In this document: piece by piece, positions 15,563-24,785 of the stretch | Numbering within the stretch: position 1 is the first letter of the stretch | Layout: every line of letters starts with the position of its first letter | Source: Hyphomicrobiales bacterium | GTDB taxonomy: Bacteria; Pseudomonadota; Alphaproteobacteria; Rhizobiales; Beijerinckiaceae | DNA length: 64,000 nt | Reading direction: 5' to 3' | Assembly (NCBI GenBank): GCA_947455025.1 | Contig: CANGLU010000006.1 | Location: 1 to 64,000 of the forward strand | Translations under genes and position numbers: made by a program | Notes under the pieces: generated by a model | The model's database searches: none | What the model saw: only the letters and a program-made list of their open reading frames with translations | What the model was told of the DNA's origin: nothing

Positions 15563-16323
15563 GGCATCAACTGCCCGCCATTGACCTCGATGATCTGTCC
15601 AGTGACATAACCGGACAGGCTGTCAGATGCGAGATAGAGAAAAGTGCCTGCGCACTCTTCGGCCACGCCTAAACGTCCCATAGGAATCGTCTGCCGCATG
15701 GCTTCGATCTGTTGCGCATTTGAATACCGCTCATGAAAAGGCGTTGCGATTGTACCGGGCGAAACCGCATTGACGCGAATATGCGAACCAATCAACTCCT
15801 TTGCCATGCCCTTGGTAAAGGCAGACACGAAGGCCTTGGTTGACGCATACAGCACCGCACCACCGCCGCCGCCATTGCGCGCCGCAATCGACGATACATT
15901 GATGATGTTGCCAGAGCCTTGTGCCTTCATGACATCCGCAGCGGCCTGCATGAATTTGATGACCGAACGAATATTGAGATCCAAAACACGGTCATAATGT
16001 TCATCGGTAATTTCCGAGAGCATTTTACGGCCCAACATGCCACCCGCATTGTTGATTAAAACATCGAGCCGACCGAACCGCTTCACTGTTTCCGATACAA
16101 TCCGAGCAGGCACCGCTTTGTCGATCACATCGCCATGACAAAGCGCAGCTTCCCCGCCTTCTGCGATAATCGCAGTACATACGGCTTCTGCCTCAGCCTT
16201 CGAGGCATTGTAGTGGACCATCACCTTAGCGCCATTCGCGGCAAAGGACTTTGCTGCAGCAGCTCCAATACCCGTTGAGCCGCCGGTCACGAGAACGACC
16301 TTGTCTTTGAGATCAGCAATCAT
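15559..16323 (-). CDS. short-chain dehydrogenase/reductase (SDR)
   Basis: About 254 residues from the ATG at 16323 (MIADLKDKVVLVTGG); ATGs at 16338 and 16377 are also in frame. The Rossmann motif is TGGSTGIG. NNAGG follows, and the catalytic Ser (INVSSIAARNG) and YxxxK (LYASTKAFVSAF) are present, then NAVSPGTIATPF. It ends with YVTGQIIEVNGGQLMP, typical of the classical FabG-like branch. The arginine-poor beta-2 end (VMVHYNASKAEAEAV) does not clearly settle NADH versus NADPH. The substrate cannot be named. Downstream of apt on the same strand, with a 34-base overlap if the longest start were used. Confidence 0.88.
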   Translation of the reverse strand: MIADLKDKVVLVTGGSTGIGAAAAKSFAANGAKVMVHYNASKAEAEAVCTAIIAEGGEAALCHGDVIDKAVPARIVSETVKRFGRLDVLINNAGGMLGRKMLSEITDEHYDRVLDLNIRSVIKFMQAAADVMKAQGSGNIINVSSIAARNGGGGGAVLYASTKAFVSAFTKGMAKELIGSHIRVNAVSPGTIATPFHERYSNAQQIEAMRQTIPMGRLGVAEECAGTFLYLASDSLSGYVTGQIIEVNGGQLMP

Positions 16324-16357
16324 ACGCTTTACTTTCATTTTATCGAGATGAAGGGAC

Positions 16358-16903
16358 TCAATGGCCGTCAAACGCAATCAAGGTTCGAACAGGCACGCCA
16401 AGCGCCTCTAATTTGGCGCGCCCGCCAAGTTCCGGAAGATCAATCACAAAACAGGCGGCCACAACTTCGGCGCCCATTTTTTGTAAGAGCTTCGTCGCCC
16501 CTTCCGCCGTTCCGCCGGTCGCAATCAAATCATCAATTAAGATAACTTTCTCACCCGGCTTCACGGCATCGGTATGCACCTCCATTTCATCGACGCCATA
16601 TTCGAGCGAATAGGCGATGGAGACGGTCGTATGGGGCAGCTTTCCCTTCTTACGAATAGGAATGAAACCCGCTGAGAGTTGATGCGCCACGGCACCACCC
16701 AAAATAAAACCGCGCGCTTCCATGCCTGCCACTTGATCCACTTTGCTCCCCGCAAAGGGCTGCACCAGCTCATCAATCGCCCGCCGGAAGGCACGCGCAT
16801 TACCAAGCAAGGTTGTGATGTCGCGAAACATAATACCGGGCTTTGGGTAGTCCGGAATGGATCGGATCGAGTCACGAAGAAAATTAGCCGTCGATTGGGT
16901 CAT
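16358..16903 (-). CDS. apt: adenine phosphoribosyltransferase
   Basis: Converts adenine and PRPP to AMP. About 181 residues from the ATG at 16903 ([28 protein letters not shown]); Met codons at 16912 and 16957 are possible upstream starts. The PRPP-binding motif is [17 protein letters not shown]. Also present are the adenine-specific [14 protein letters not shown] opening and [13 protein letters not shown]. It follows mtnP directly. MTA phosphorylase releases free adenine, which APT recycles, so the pair forms a short adenine-salvage unit. Confidence 0.95.
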   Translation of the reverse strand: MTQSTANFLRDSIRSIPDYPKPGIMFRDITTLLGNARAFRRAIDELVQPFAGSKVDQVAGMEARGFILGGAVAHQLSAGFIPIRKKGKLPHTTVSIAYSLEYGVDEMEVHTDAVKPGEKVILIDDLIATGGTAEGATKLLQKMGAEVVAACFVIDLPELGGRAKLEALGVPVRTLIAFDGH

Positions 16904-16953
16904 TGATGTCATCCAAGAATGTTCCGGCACGCTAACACAGGCTTGCCGATCAA

Positions 16954-17829
16954 TCACGCTTTCAAAACGCGCCCAGCCACCGCATCGAGCTTTGCCAATA
17001 AGGCCGGATCGCGGGCCTGAGGCGCCGTCATAATCGCAAACTCAAGCGCCTTGTGAGAACCGGCAGGACACTCTTCCCGCGTGAGCGGAAAATCCTTGGC
17101 CAATTGTGCCACCAAACGCCGGGCCTTTTCTGTATTACCATGCATCACTTGAATGACCGATTGAACATCGACCACATCATGGTCCGGATGCCAGCAATCA
17201 AAATCGGTCACCATCGCAACCGTCGCATAGGTCATCTCCGCCTCGCGCGCGAGTTTGGCTTCCGGCATTGCCGTCATGCCAATAACCGAATAGCCCGCCG
17301 CCTTGTAGGATAGGCTCTCGGCGAGGCTCGAGAATTGCGGTCCCTCCATGCAGACATAGGTGCCGCCCTTTACAGCAGGGATATGTTCCGCCTCAGCCGC
17401 CATCGCAATTCGGTCAACCAAGCGCGGCCCCACAGGGTGCGCCATCGACACATGCGCGACACAGCCTTTACCAAAGAAGCTCGATTCCCGCTTATGCGTT
17501 CGGTCGACATATTGATCGACCAACACAAACGTGCCGGGTGGCAATTCCGGCTTGAAGGAACCACAGGCTGAAAGCGAAATTAAATCCGTCACACCGGCTC
17601 TCTTCATCGCATCAATATTGGCGCGATAATTAATGTCCGATGGCGAGAAACGATGCCCTTTTCCATGGCGCGGCAAGAACACCACCTCGATGGAACCAAT
17701 GGTTCCGGCACGCAACACATCCGATGTTTCGCCCCACGGACTTGTAATATTTAATTCGTGTACATTCTCGATCCCTGGCAGGTCGTAAACCCCCGAGCCA
17801 CCGATAATGCCAAGCTTGGATTGTGACAT
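16954..17829 (-). CDS. mtnP: S-methyl-5'-thioadenosine phosphorylase
   Basis: Cleaves methylthioadenosine, a by-product of polyamine synthesis and other SAM-using reactions, to adenine and methylthioribose-1-phosphate. About 291 residues from the ATG at 17829, with GGAG upstream; an ATG at 17856 adds nine residues. It opens [14 protein letters not shown]. The phosphate and purine-binding segments are [61 protein letters not shown] and [16 protein letters not shown], typical of MTAP rather than PNP (VTDFDCW). Its product feeds the next gene, apt. Confidence 0.94.
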   Translation of the reverse strand: MSQSKLGIIGGSGVYDLPGIENVHELNITSPWGETSDVLRAGTIGSIEVVFLPRHGKGHRFSPSDINYRANIDAMKRAGVTDLISLSACGSFKPELPPGTFVLVDQYVDRTHKRESSFFGKGCVAHVSMAHPVGPRLVDRIAMAAEAEHIPAVKGGTYVCMEGPQFSSLAESLSYKAAGYSVIGMTAMPEAKLAREAEMTYATVAMVTDFDCWHPDHDVVDVQSVIQVMHGNTEKARRLVAQLAKDFPLTREECPAGSHKALEFAIMTAPQARDPALLAKLDAVAGRVLKA

Positions 17830-17883
17830 AGGCTGACGCTCCGTTAGATGGGCCATTAGGCCTTATGATCGATCCCCGATGCA

Positions 17884-17915
17884 ACAAGAAAAAGGGCCCC
17901 GTTTCCGGAGCCCTT
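17884..17915 (-). terminator. Rho-independent terminator of petABC
   Basis: On the minus strand: AAGGGCTCCG-GAAA-CGGGGCCCTT followed by a T-rich run. The stem is ten pairs with one G-U. It lies about 30 bases after the petC stop. Confidence 0.88.
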
Positions 17916-17943
17916 CTTAATTCATTCTGCGATTACGCGTTGG

Positions 17944-18807
17944 TTATGCGTGGCCTTCAACATTCGCCCAGATTTTCTTCTTGGTGAAGTAAAGCAGGCC
18001 AGCGAAGACGAGCAAGAACACAAGCACGCGGAAGGCGATTTCCTTACGTTGTTCCATATGCGGCTCTGCAGCCCACATCAGGAACGCGGAAACATCCTTG
18101 GCATATTGCTGGACGGTCTCAGGAGCCTGTGGCTTGCCATCAGCACCCTTCAAATAAGTCACAGCACCATCCTGCAGCGGAGGTGGCATGGCGATGATAT
18201 TGCCGGGGAAATATTTATTGTAATATTTGCCATCCGGCACGGTCACACCGGCTGGCGCTTCTTCATAGCCAGGAAGGAGCGACGCGATATAATCAACACC
18301 TTGTTCTTGGTACTGCGTGAAAATATCAAACACGAACCAAGGAAAGCCGCGCTCATAGGTACGCGCCTTTGCAATCACCGAGAAGTCCGGAGGCGCAGCG
18401 CCACCATTGGCAGCGGCTGCTGCTTGCTTGTTTGGAAACGGTGCAGGCCAAAAGTCTGCAGGACGCGCAGGGCGTTCAAACATTTCACCGGCATCGTTCG
18501 GGCCGTCCTTGACCTTGAAGGTCGCAGCCAACGCCGTCACCTGCTCTTTGCTGAAGCCCGGACCACCATGCTCCGCCAATGTGCGAAAGGCGATCTTGTT
18601 CAACGAATGACAGTTGGAGCACACCTCATGGAAAACTTTAAATCCACGTTGCAGCTGCGTTTCATCATAGGTGCCAAATGGACCCGAGAAGGACCATGTG
18701 ACACGCGGCGGAATTTCGCGTTCATGGCTCTGAGCAAATGCCGCGCCGCTAGCAAGACCGGCGAGCGCTACTACTGCGATAAGGGTTTTGATCGATTTCA
18801 TCGTCAT
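17944..18807 (-). CDS. petC: cytochrome c1 of the bc1 complex
   Basis: Haem-c subunit of ubiquinol-cytochrome c reductase (complex III). It passes electrons from the Rieske protein to soluble cytochrome c on the periplasmic side. About 287 residues from the ATG at 18807; a second ATG at 18801 has better spacing to AGGA. A signal peptide ends near SGAAFAQSHE. Haem attachment is CSNCHS (HEVCSNCHSLNKIAF), and a C-terminal anchor (VLVFLLVFAGLLYF) precedes TKKKIWANVEGHA. The axial Met is probably in IAMPPPLQDG. The gene is separate from petB, unlike the fused fbcH of Bradyrhizobium. Last gene of the operon. Confidence 0.95.
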   Translation of the reverse strand: MTMKSIKTLIAVVALAGLASGAAFAQSHEREIPPRVTWSFSGPFGTYDETQLQRGFKVFHEVCSNCHSLNKIAFRTLAEHGGPGFSKEQVTALAATFKVKDGPNDAGEMFERPARPADFWPAPFPNKQAAAAANGGAAPPDFSVIAKARTYERGFPWFVFDIFTQYQEQGVDYIASLLPGYEEAPAGVTVPDGKYYNKYFPGNIIAMPPPLQDGAVTYLKGADGKPQAPETVQQYAKDVSAFLMWAAEPHMEQRKEIAFRVLVFLLVFAGLLYFTKKKIWANVEGHA

Positions 18808-18818
18808 ATTTCCTGATC

Positions 18819-20096
18819 TCAACCTTTGGTGCTCGGCGAAGATGCCGCGCCCGAAGCCATTGCTGAACCCGAACCACCCTTGCCTAGAACCGAGTCCGCA
18901 ATGGAAGCAGGCAAGGATTTTGGCGTCTCGAACAGGCCGAGAAGCGGAAGCACGAGGATGTAATAAGCGAAATAGTAAACGGTGCAGATGCGCGAGGCGA
19001 CAACATACATGCCTTCTGGTGGCTTTGAACCAAGCCAGCCAAGGATCACGGCGTTGATCGCGAACAACCAGAAGAAAATCTGGAACACCGGACGATAGCT
19101 GCCCGAGCGCACTTTTGATGTGTCGAGCCAAGGTACAACAACCATGATGGCAATCGAACCAAACATCGCCAACACGCCGAGAAGCTTGTCCGGAATAGCG
19201 CGCAAAATCGCATAGAAAGGCAAGAAGTACCATTCAGGCACGATATGCGATGGCGTAACCGCTGCGTTCGCTTCGATATAGTTATCAGCATGACCCAAGA
19301 AATTTGGAATGTAGAAAGCGAACCAAACATAAACCATCAAGAAGCAGCAAAGGGCGAACGCATCTTTCACGGTGAAATAAGGATGGAAAGGCAACACGTC
19401 CTTGTCCGTCTTTTTCTCAATACCCGATGGATTGTTCGAACCTGGAACATGCAATGCCCAGATATGCAGAACAACAACGCCTGCAATCATGAAAGGCAGC
19501 AGGTAATGGAGCGAGAAGAACCGGTTCAAGGTTGGGTTTGAAACCGAATAACCGCCCCAGAGATAGGACACGATCACTTCACCAACACCCGGAATAGCCG
19601 AGAACAAATTGGTGATCACGGTTGCACCCCAGAAGCTCATCTGGCCCCAAGGCAACACATAGCCCATGAAGGCCGTTGCCATCATCAGCAAGAAGATGAT
19701 CACACCCAAGATCCAGAGAACTTCCCGAGGCGCCTTATATGAACCGTAATAAAGGCCGCGGAAAATATGCACATAGACGGCGATGAAGAACATCGATGCG
19801 CCGTTTGCGTGCAGATAACGCAGCATCCAGCCATAATTGACATCGCGCATGATCAACTCAACCGAGTTGAACGCCATATCGGCATGGGCCGTATAATGCA
19901 TCGCCAGCACAACGCCGGTAATGATCTGGGCTACCAACATGAAGGCTAGAATGCCGCCAAACGTCCAGAAATAGTTGAGGTTCCGTGGATTTGGGAACAC
20001 AACGAAGGACGAGTGGATGAGGCCCATAATCGGCAGGCGGCTTTCAAACCACTTGCCTACGGCGCTCTTGGGTTCATAGGTGGAATGTCCGCTCAT
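18819..20096 (-). CDS. petB: cytochrome b of the bc1 complex
   Basis: Membrane core of complex III, with both quinone sites and two b haems. 425 residues with eight membrane segments. Haem ligands are in the ALHVHIFRG-type segment ([20 protein letters not shown]) and in [21 protein letters not shown]. The Qo motif PEWY is present ([24 protein letters not shown]), as is [21 protein letters not shown] Ser/Gly-rich tail of about 30 residues follows the last membrane segment. Middle gene of petABC; petC begins 12 bases downstream. Confidence 0.96.
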   Translation of the reverse strand: MSGHSTYEPKSAVGKWFESRLPIMGLIHSSFVVFPNPRNLNYFWTFGGILAFMLVAQIITGVVLAMHYTAHADMAFNSVELIMRDVNYGWMLRYLHANGASMFFIAVYVHIFRGLYYGSYKAPREVLWILGVIIFLLMMATAFMGYVLPWGQMSFWGATVITNLFSAIPGVGEVIVSYLWGGYSVSNPTLNRFFSLHYLLPFMIAGVVVLHIWALHVPGSNNPSGIEKKTDKDVLPFHPYFTVKDAFALCCFLMVYVWFAFYIPNFLGHADNYIEANAAVTPSHIVPEWYFLPFYAILRAIPDKLLGVLAMFGSIAIMVVVPWLDTSKVRSGSYRPVFQIFFWLFAINAVILGWLGSKPPEGMYVVASRICTVYYFAYYILVLPLLGLFETPKSLPASIADSVLGKGGSGSAMASGAASSPSTKG

Positions 20097-20166
20097 GGCT
20101 TTATCCCTGAATGCTTGGAGCTCAACGCCCCTTTAACCGTTTATAACTGGCCAAACCCGAAAGGGC

Positions 20167-20703
20167 TCAGCCGATGCGGATGGCCTTGTCGCTCGTGAAC
20201 GCATAAGGCGGCACGGGCAGATTGATCGGGGCTGGCCCCTGACGGATACGGCCGGATGTATCGAATACCGAACCATGGCAAGGGCACTGCCAACCATGGA
20301 AGGCGCCTTCATTGCCAAGCGGCACGCAACCCAAATGGGTGCAATTGCCATACACGATCAGCCACTGATCCTTGCCAGGCTTAACCCGGGCCGAATCAGC
20401 TTCCGGATCACGAAGGCTCGTCACATCGGTATCCTGAGCAGCTTTAATTTCCGCCGCCGTACGATGGCGGACGAAAATCAGCTTGCCGCGCCAGAAAAGC
20501 TTGACGATCTGGCCTTCCGCCACAGGCGAAAGGTCAAAATCAACCGGCGCGCCGGCTGCGATCGTCGCCGCATCCGGTGCCATCTGGCTGATAAAGGGCC
20601 AAATGGTCGCTGCAAGGCCAACCGCACCGGCGGCGCCTGTCGCTATAAAGAGAAAATCGCGTCTCGTGGGTTCGGCAGAGGCCGATGCGTGAGTTGTTGC
20701 CAC
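20167..20703 (-). CDS. petA: Rieske iron-sulfur subunit of the bc1 complex
   Basis: The 2Fe-2S subunit of complex III. About 178 residues from the GTG at 20703, chosen because GAGGA lies seven bases upstream; an upstream ATG at 20754 is in frame but has no such site. A twin-arginine anchor (TRRDFLFIATGAAGAVGLA) leads the protein across the membrane by the Tat route, and the anchor stays in place. Cluster ligands are CTHLGC and CPCHGS, separated by VPLGNEGAFHGWQ, with the usual disulfide Cys pair. It ends in PVPPYAFTSDKAIRIG. First gene of petABC, divergent from trmL. Confidence 0.95.
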   Translation of the reverse strand: MATTHASASAEPTRRDFLFIATGAAGAVGLAATIWPFISQMAPDAATIAAGAPVDFDLSPVAEGQIVKLFWRGKLIFVRHRTAAEIKAAQDTDVTSLRDPEADSARVKPGKDQWLIVYGNCTHLGCVPLGNEGAFHGWQCPCHGSVFDTSGRIRQGPAPINLPVPPYAFTSDKAIRIG

Positions 20704-20859
20704 TTTGTCATCCTCGCACCCAGCGCCCCCTCGGCGGCTCTCCGTGAGGAGCAATTCGCCTCGGTGATTCCGGAATTCGGCTGGCGGCGCTGGTTGCCAA
20801 GCCGGTCCTCAAACGTCATTGATCGTTACGGGTCGCACGTGCTTCCCCATACCGAGCCG

Positions 20860-20872
20860 TCATGTGACATGA
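20860..20872. promoter_or_regulatory. 13-bp palindrome in the petA-trmL divergent region
   Basis: TCATGT-G-ACATGA is a perfect dyad about 155 bases upstream of petA and 95 bases upstream of trmL. It may be an operator for one of the divergent promoters. The half-site does not match FnrL or CRP closely. Confidence 0.3.
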
Positions 20873-20963
20873 GGCGCGGCGCTTGTCCATAGTCAGGATG
20901 GATGATGGTTATGCGTTTTTAAAGCTTTTTGACGCATCTGGTGCATAGAAGGAAAATATTGCC

Positions 20964-21428
20964 GTGCAATTGGCGCTCTACCAACCCGATATTCCCCAGA
21001 ACGCCGGCACGATGCTCCGCCTGTGCGCCTGCCTTGGGGTTACAGCCCATATCATTGAACCCACAGGCTTTCCGGCCTCCGATCGGGCTTTTCGCCGCGC
21101 CGGCATGGATTATCTCGATCAAGTCACGATCATTCGGCACATTGGATGGTCGGATTTTAACGAATTTCGCCGTTCAGAGGGGTTGCGGCTGGTCCTCGCC
21201 TCGACAAAAGCCGAAACCCGTTATACCGATTTTACCTACGCAAAGACCGATATCCTGCTCATGGGACGCGAATCGGCCGGTGTACCCGACGATGTACACG
21301 AGGCGGCCGAGGGACGGATCCTGATCCCGATGCGACACACTTTGCGTTCGATGAATGTCGCGGTGACGGCAGCAATGATTATGGGAGAGGCGTTGCGTCA
21401 ATTGGACGCTTTTCCTCAAGGCTTATAG
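20964..21428 (+). CDS. trmL: tRNA (cytidine(34)-2'-O)-methyltransferase TrmL
   Basis: A SPOUT-fold enzyme that methylates the 2'-OH of the wobble base in certain leucine tRNAs. 154 residues from a GTG at 20964 with AAGGA about ten bases upstream. It opens MQLALYQPDIPQNAGTMLRL (the PQN(A/T)G motif). The knot motifs are LLMGRESAGVPDDVH and IPMRHTLRSMNVAVTAAMIMGEALRQL. The length is normal for a minimal SPOUT protein. The hemF gene starts 16 bases downstream, so the two are probably co-transcribed. Confidence 0.93.
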   Translation: MQLALYQPDIPQNAGTMLRLCACLGVTAHIIEPTGFPASDRAFRRAGMDYLDQVTIIRHIGWSDFNEFRRSEGLRLVLASTKAETRYTDFTYAKTDILLMGRESAGVPDDVHEAAEGRILIPMRHTLRSMNVAVTAAMIMGEALRQLDAFPQGL

Positions 21429-21444
21429 ATAGAGAGACGGCGGC

Positions 21445-22341
21445 ATGACGATTTCCCCCGATATTGAAGCCCGTAAGGCGCGCGCAGAAACTTGGTTTCA
21501 ATCCCTACGCGACAAAATTTGCACCCATCTCGAACAGTTGGAAGACGAGGCCTCCGGCCCATTCTTCCCCGAGGCGACCTCCCCGGGACGGTTCGTCCGG
21601 ACCCCTTGGCACCGCACCGACCATTCAGGCGCCAAAGGCGGCGGCGGGGTGATGTCGATCATGAAAGGCCGCGTTTTCGAAAAAGTTGGCGTCCATTGCT
21701 CAACCGTCTATGGCGAGTTTGCGCCCGAATTTCGTGGACAAATTCCTGGGTCCAACGAAGACCCCCGCTTTTTTGCCACGGGCATTTCGCTGATCGCCCA
21801 TCCTTGGAACCCGAACGTCCCGACCGTGCATATGAACACCCGCTTTGTGGTCACCACCAAAGCATGGTTCGGCGGCGGAGCAGATCTTACCCCTGTCATG
21901 ATGCGCCGTCGGACCCAAGAGGATCCTGACACGATCGCCTTCCATGCCGCGATGAAAGCCCCCTGCGATGCCCATGCCGCGATCGCGCCTTATGAAAAAT
22001 ACAAAGCCTGGTGCGACGAATATTTCTATCTGAAGCACCGCAATGAGCCACGCGGCATTGGTGGTATTTTTTATGACTATCTCGAGTCGGCTGATTGGGA
22101 CGCCGATTTCGCCTTTACTCAAGATGTTGGTCGCGCGTTCGAGGCAATCTATCCGTCAATCGTTAGGGCCAATCTATCGACGCCTTGGACAGATGCCGAC
22201 CGCAACGAACAACAAATCCGCCGCGGCCGCTACGTCGAGTATAACTTGCTCTATGACCGCGGCACGATTTTCGGTTTGAAGACGGGCGGCAATGTCGACT
22301 CGATTTTGTCAAGTCTGCCACCCACCGTGCAGTGGCCGTAA
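21445..22341 (+). CDS. hemF: oxygen-dependent coproporphyrinogen III oxidase
   Basis: Oxidative decarboxylation of coproporphyrinogen III to protoporphyrinogen IX in haem synthesis, needing O2. 298 residues. Motifs: [20 protein letters not shown], the conserved [21 protein letters not shown] with catalytic His, [10 protein letters not shown] with the essential Asp, GGIFYDYL, and [24 protein letters not shown] near the end. Together these are unmistakable. The aerobic enzyme fits the aerobic respiratory setting (bc1 operon nearby). A nested terminator and an inverted-repeat element follow the stop. Confidence 0.96.
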   Translation: MTISPDIEARKARAETWFQSLRDKICTHLEQLEDEASGPFFPEATSPGRFVRTPWHRTDHSGAKGGGGVMSIMKGRVFEKVGVHCSTVYGEFAPEFRGQIPGSNEDPRFFATGISLIAHPWNPNVPTVHMNTRFVVTTKAWFGGGADLTPVMMRRRTQEDPDTIAFHAAMKAPCDAHAAIAPYEKYKAWCDEYFYLKHRNEPRGIGGIFYDYLESADWDADFAFTQDVGRAFEAIYPSIVRANLSTPWTDADRNEQQIRRGRYVEYNLLYDRGTIFGLKTGGNVDSILSSLPPTVQWP

Positions 22342-22352
22342 AATAAACACCC

Positions 22353-22471
22353 CGTCATTGCGAGCGAACGCGAAGCAACCCAGCTGATGGTGTAAGAAAG
22401 AGCGCAGTGGCAACACCGCGCTCTTTTTCGTTCAGCTAGCTGGGTTGCTTCGCTCATCGCTCGCAATGACG
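22353..22471. repeat. 119-bp inverted-repeat element, copy 1
   Basis: Long arms of about 33 bases pair with each other. The left begins CGTCATTGCGAGCGAACGCG (22353-22385) and the right ends CGCTCGCAATGACG (22438-22471). A second element at 61553-61671 has the same length and very similar arms but a different core. This copy's core holds a terminator hairpin (22397-22428). Short repeats with GTCATTGCGAGC arms are known from many proteobacterial genomes. The arrangement is like a MITE or REP-type element, without its own gene. Confidence 0.85.
22397..22428. terminator. bidirectional terminator in the core of the repeat
   Basis: AAAGAGCGC, a twelve-base loop, GCGCTCTTT, then further T's; the other strand ends in a T-rich run too. 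It serves the convergent genes hemF (plus) and the aminotransferase (minus). Confidence 0.82.
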
Positions 22472-22477
22472 ATGAGA

Positions 22478-23329
22478 TCATTTTCCCTTTGCATATGCCG
22501 CATAAAGCTCTTTCGCCTGGCGATAAAACGGCCCGGGCTGCAGATCACGCTCATCGATGCGCGTGATCGGTTGCACCTTGCCGTAATTGCCAGCAGAGAA
22601 CAGCTCATCCGCGCTTTTGAAATCTTTATAGCTCAATGCGCTCTGCACCACTTTTTGACCCGATGCTTCCAACAGATGAATGGTCCGCTGACGTGTGATG
22701 CCGTTCAAAAACGTACCATTTGGCGCGGGCGTGAACACCACACCGTCTTTGGCCATAAACACATTGGCGGTGGCCAGTTCGGCAACATTGCCCAGCATGT
22801 CTGTTAAGAGGCAATTATCAAAACCACGTGCGCGACACTCTATCAAAGCACGGCCATTGTTCGGGTAGAGGCAACCGGCCTTGGCATCAAGCGGCATCGT
22901 CTCAGGTGTTGGTCGCCGAAAGGGCGATAGCGTAATCGAAGAGCCCGCCTCAACCGGCATGGGCGCTTCGTAAATGGATAACAACCAGCGGGTTGATTCA
23001 CCGTCAGGGGCCACAACGCCGCCGCTTCCCGTCTCGGGCCAATACATCGGGCGGATATAAAGCGCCGTATCGGGACTAAATTTAGCGATGCCCTCCCAAG
23101 CAAGCTTCACCCACTCCTCAACGCTGATTAATGCCTTCAAATGCATGGCAATGGCCGAGCGGTTCACCCGCGCGAAATGCAGGTCAAGATCGGGAGCTAC
23201 GCCTTCATAATAGCGCGCGCCGTCAAATACCGATGAGCCGAGCCAAAAAGCGTGGCTGCGCGGCCCCAAAATCGGAGGATTACCCTCATGCCACGCGCCG
23301 TCAAAATAGGTCCAGGTTTTTGACCACAT
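22478..23329 (-). CDS. branched-chain aminotransferase-like PLP enzyme (class IV)
   Basis: A fold-type IV PLP enzyme of 283 residues. It opens TWTYFDGAWHEGNPPILGPRSHAF and has GSSVFDGARYY, the family's substrate-binding turn. The Schiff-base Lys is in MPLDAKAGCLYPNNGRAL, followed by NCLLTDMLGNVAELATANVFM and GITRQRTIHLLEASG. Members include IlvE (branched-chain amino acid transaminase) and the close relatives D-amino acid transaminase and 4-amino-4-deoxychorismate lyase. The sequence is nearest the IlvE-type, but I have not separated the specificities. It has an excellent Shine-Dalgarno (AGGAGG). Twelve bases downstream of the M20 peptidase gene. Confidence 0.87.
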   Translation of the reverse strand: MWSKTWTYFDGAWHEGNPPILGPRSHAFWLGSSVFDGARYYEGVAPDLDLHFARVNRSAIAMHLKALISVEEWVKLAWEGIAKFSPDTALYIRPMYWPETGSGGVVAPDGESTRWLLSIYEAPMPVEAGSSITLSPFRRPTPETMPLDAKAGCLYPNNGRALIECRARGFDNCLLTDMLGNVAELATANVFMAKDGVVFTPAPNGTFLNGITRQRTIHLLEASGQKVVQSALSYKDFKSADELFSAGNYGKVQPITRIDERDLQPGPFYRQAKELYAAYAKGK

Positions 23330-23341
23330 TGTATTTCCTCC

Positions 23342-24721
23342 TTAGGCCAACGCAGCCAAAATACGCGCCCAAGAGCGGGCACCTTTTTCAAAACTGGTCA
23401 GATCATATTTTTCATTGGGTGAATGGATGCGGTCATCATCGAGGCCGAACCCGATCAACAGTGTATCAAGTCCCAAAATACGCTTGAAGTCGCCAACAAT
23501 CGGGATCGATCCGCCCGAACCAAGCGTCACAGGCGACACGCCCCACTCGTCCTGCAAAGCCGTTTTGGCGGCAACAAGGTCTGGCATATCGAAAGGCAAG
23601 GCCAAAGCAGGTGAGCCTTTGTGACTGATAAACTCAACGCTACAATCTTTCGGCAGCCGCGCATGAACATGGGCATGAAACGCATCGCGAATTTTGGCGG
23701 GGTTTTGATCGCCTACCAGCCGGAAGGAGACTTTCGCGCTCGCTTCGGCCGCAATCACCGTCTTTGCGCCTATCCCTGTATAACCACCAATAATGCCGTT
23801 CACATCACACGTCGGACGCGATTGAATCATTTCAATCAAGCGACGCCCCTTTTCACCCGCGGGTTCCGACAGGCCAACACCGCCCAAAAACTCTTCCGCC
23901 GTCAGCCCCAACGTGTCCCATTGCGCGAGCACCTGCGAAGGTGTTTCAGGAACGCCCTCATAAAAATCTTTAAGCGTCACGCGACCATCGGCATCATGCA
24001 GATCGGCCAGAATTTTCGTCAGCACGCGGATTGGATTTTGTGCACCACCGCCAAAGAGGCCGGAATGTAAATCACGGTCGGCTGCTTTGATGGTCAGTTC
24101 TTCATATACCATGCCGCGAAGCGACGAGGTGATTTGTGGCGTGTTCCGATCCCACATCGATGTGTCGCATACGAGCGCCACATCGGCTTTCAAAGCAGCT
24201 TTTTCAGCTTCGACAAAGGCCGGCAAATGTTTAGAGCCATCCTCCTCTTCACCCTCGATCAGAAACGTCACCCCGATAGGCAGGGAGCCAACAACTTCCT
24301 TATAGGCGCGGCACGCTTCAATAAAGGTCATGATCTGGCCCTTATCATCCGCTGATCCGCGCGCGCGGATGACTTTGCGTCCATCCTCAAGCGTCGTAAT
24401 GACCGGCTCGAAAGGAGGCATATCCCACAAATTTAACGGATCGACCGGCTGCACATCATAATGGCCATAAAACAGCGCGTGCCGCTTGGCGTCACCCTCA
24501 ACACGCGCGGTAACGGCAGGGTGCCCGCCGGTTGCCTTAACTTCGGCTTGAATGCCAATGCTGGCCAGCTCGGCCTTTACCCATTCGGCCGCCTTCCGGC
24601 ATTCGCCTGCAAAAGCGGGATCGGTGGAAATCGATTGAATTTTAAGAAAATCAAACAAGCGGGCCATAGCGGCCTCGCGGTTTTGGTCAAGACGGGCAAG
24701 GACGGCATTAAGGTGCGACAT
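23342..24721 (-). CDS. M20 family dipeptidase/peptidase
   Basis: A dizinc metallopeptidase of 459 residues from the M20 (carnosinase/PepV-like) group. Metal-binding and catalytic motifs are GHYDVQPVDPLNLW, RGSADDKGQIMTFIEA, FLIEGEEEDGSKHLPAF with catalytic Glu-Glu, and VCDTSMWD. The lid domain contains RGMVYEELTIKAADRDLHSGLFGG. The last metal ligand is probably His in DDDRIHSPNEKYDL. There is no signal peptide, so it acts in the cytoplasm, probably on dipeptides or N-acyl peptides. It shares its strand with the aminotransferase gene downstream. Confidence 0.92.
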   Translation of the reverse strand: MSHLNAVLARLDQNREAAMARLFDFLKIQSISTDPAFAGECRKAAEWVKAELASIGIQAEVKATGGHPAVTARVEGDAKRHALFYGHYDVQPVDPLNLWDMPPFEPVITTLEDGRKVIRARGSADDKGQIMTFIEACRAYKEVVGSLPIGVTFLIEGEEEDGSKHLPAFVEAEKAALKADVALVCDTSMWDRNTPQITSSLRGMVYEELTIKAADRDLHSGLFGGGAQNPIRVLTKILADLHDADGRVTLKDFYEGVPETPSQVLAQWDTLGLTAEEFLGGVGLSEPAGEKGRRLIEMIQSRPTCDVNGIIGGYTGIGAKTVIAAEASAKVSFRLVGDQNPAKIRDAFHAHVHARLPKDCSVEFISHKGSPALALPFDMPDLVAAKTALQDEWGVSPVTLGSGGSIPIVGDFKRILGLDTLLIGFGLDDDRIHSPNEKYDLTSFEKGARSWARILAALA

Positions 24722-24785
24722 TATCGGTCAATCCTGTGAAAACTTACCCTTCATGTCTACCCGTCCACGCCAAGAGCGCAAGTGA

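Noticed and set aside
18819-19233. N-terminal extension of the petC frame into petB
   Set aside because: The extra residues run antisense-free but across petB in another frame and contain no export signal; the signal peptide starts at 18807.
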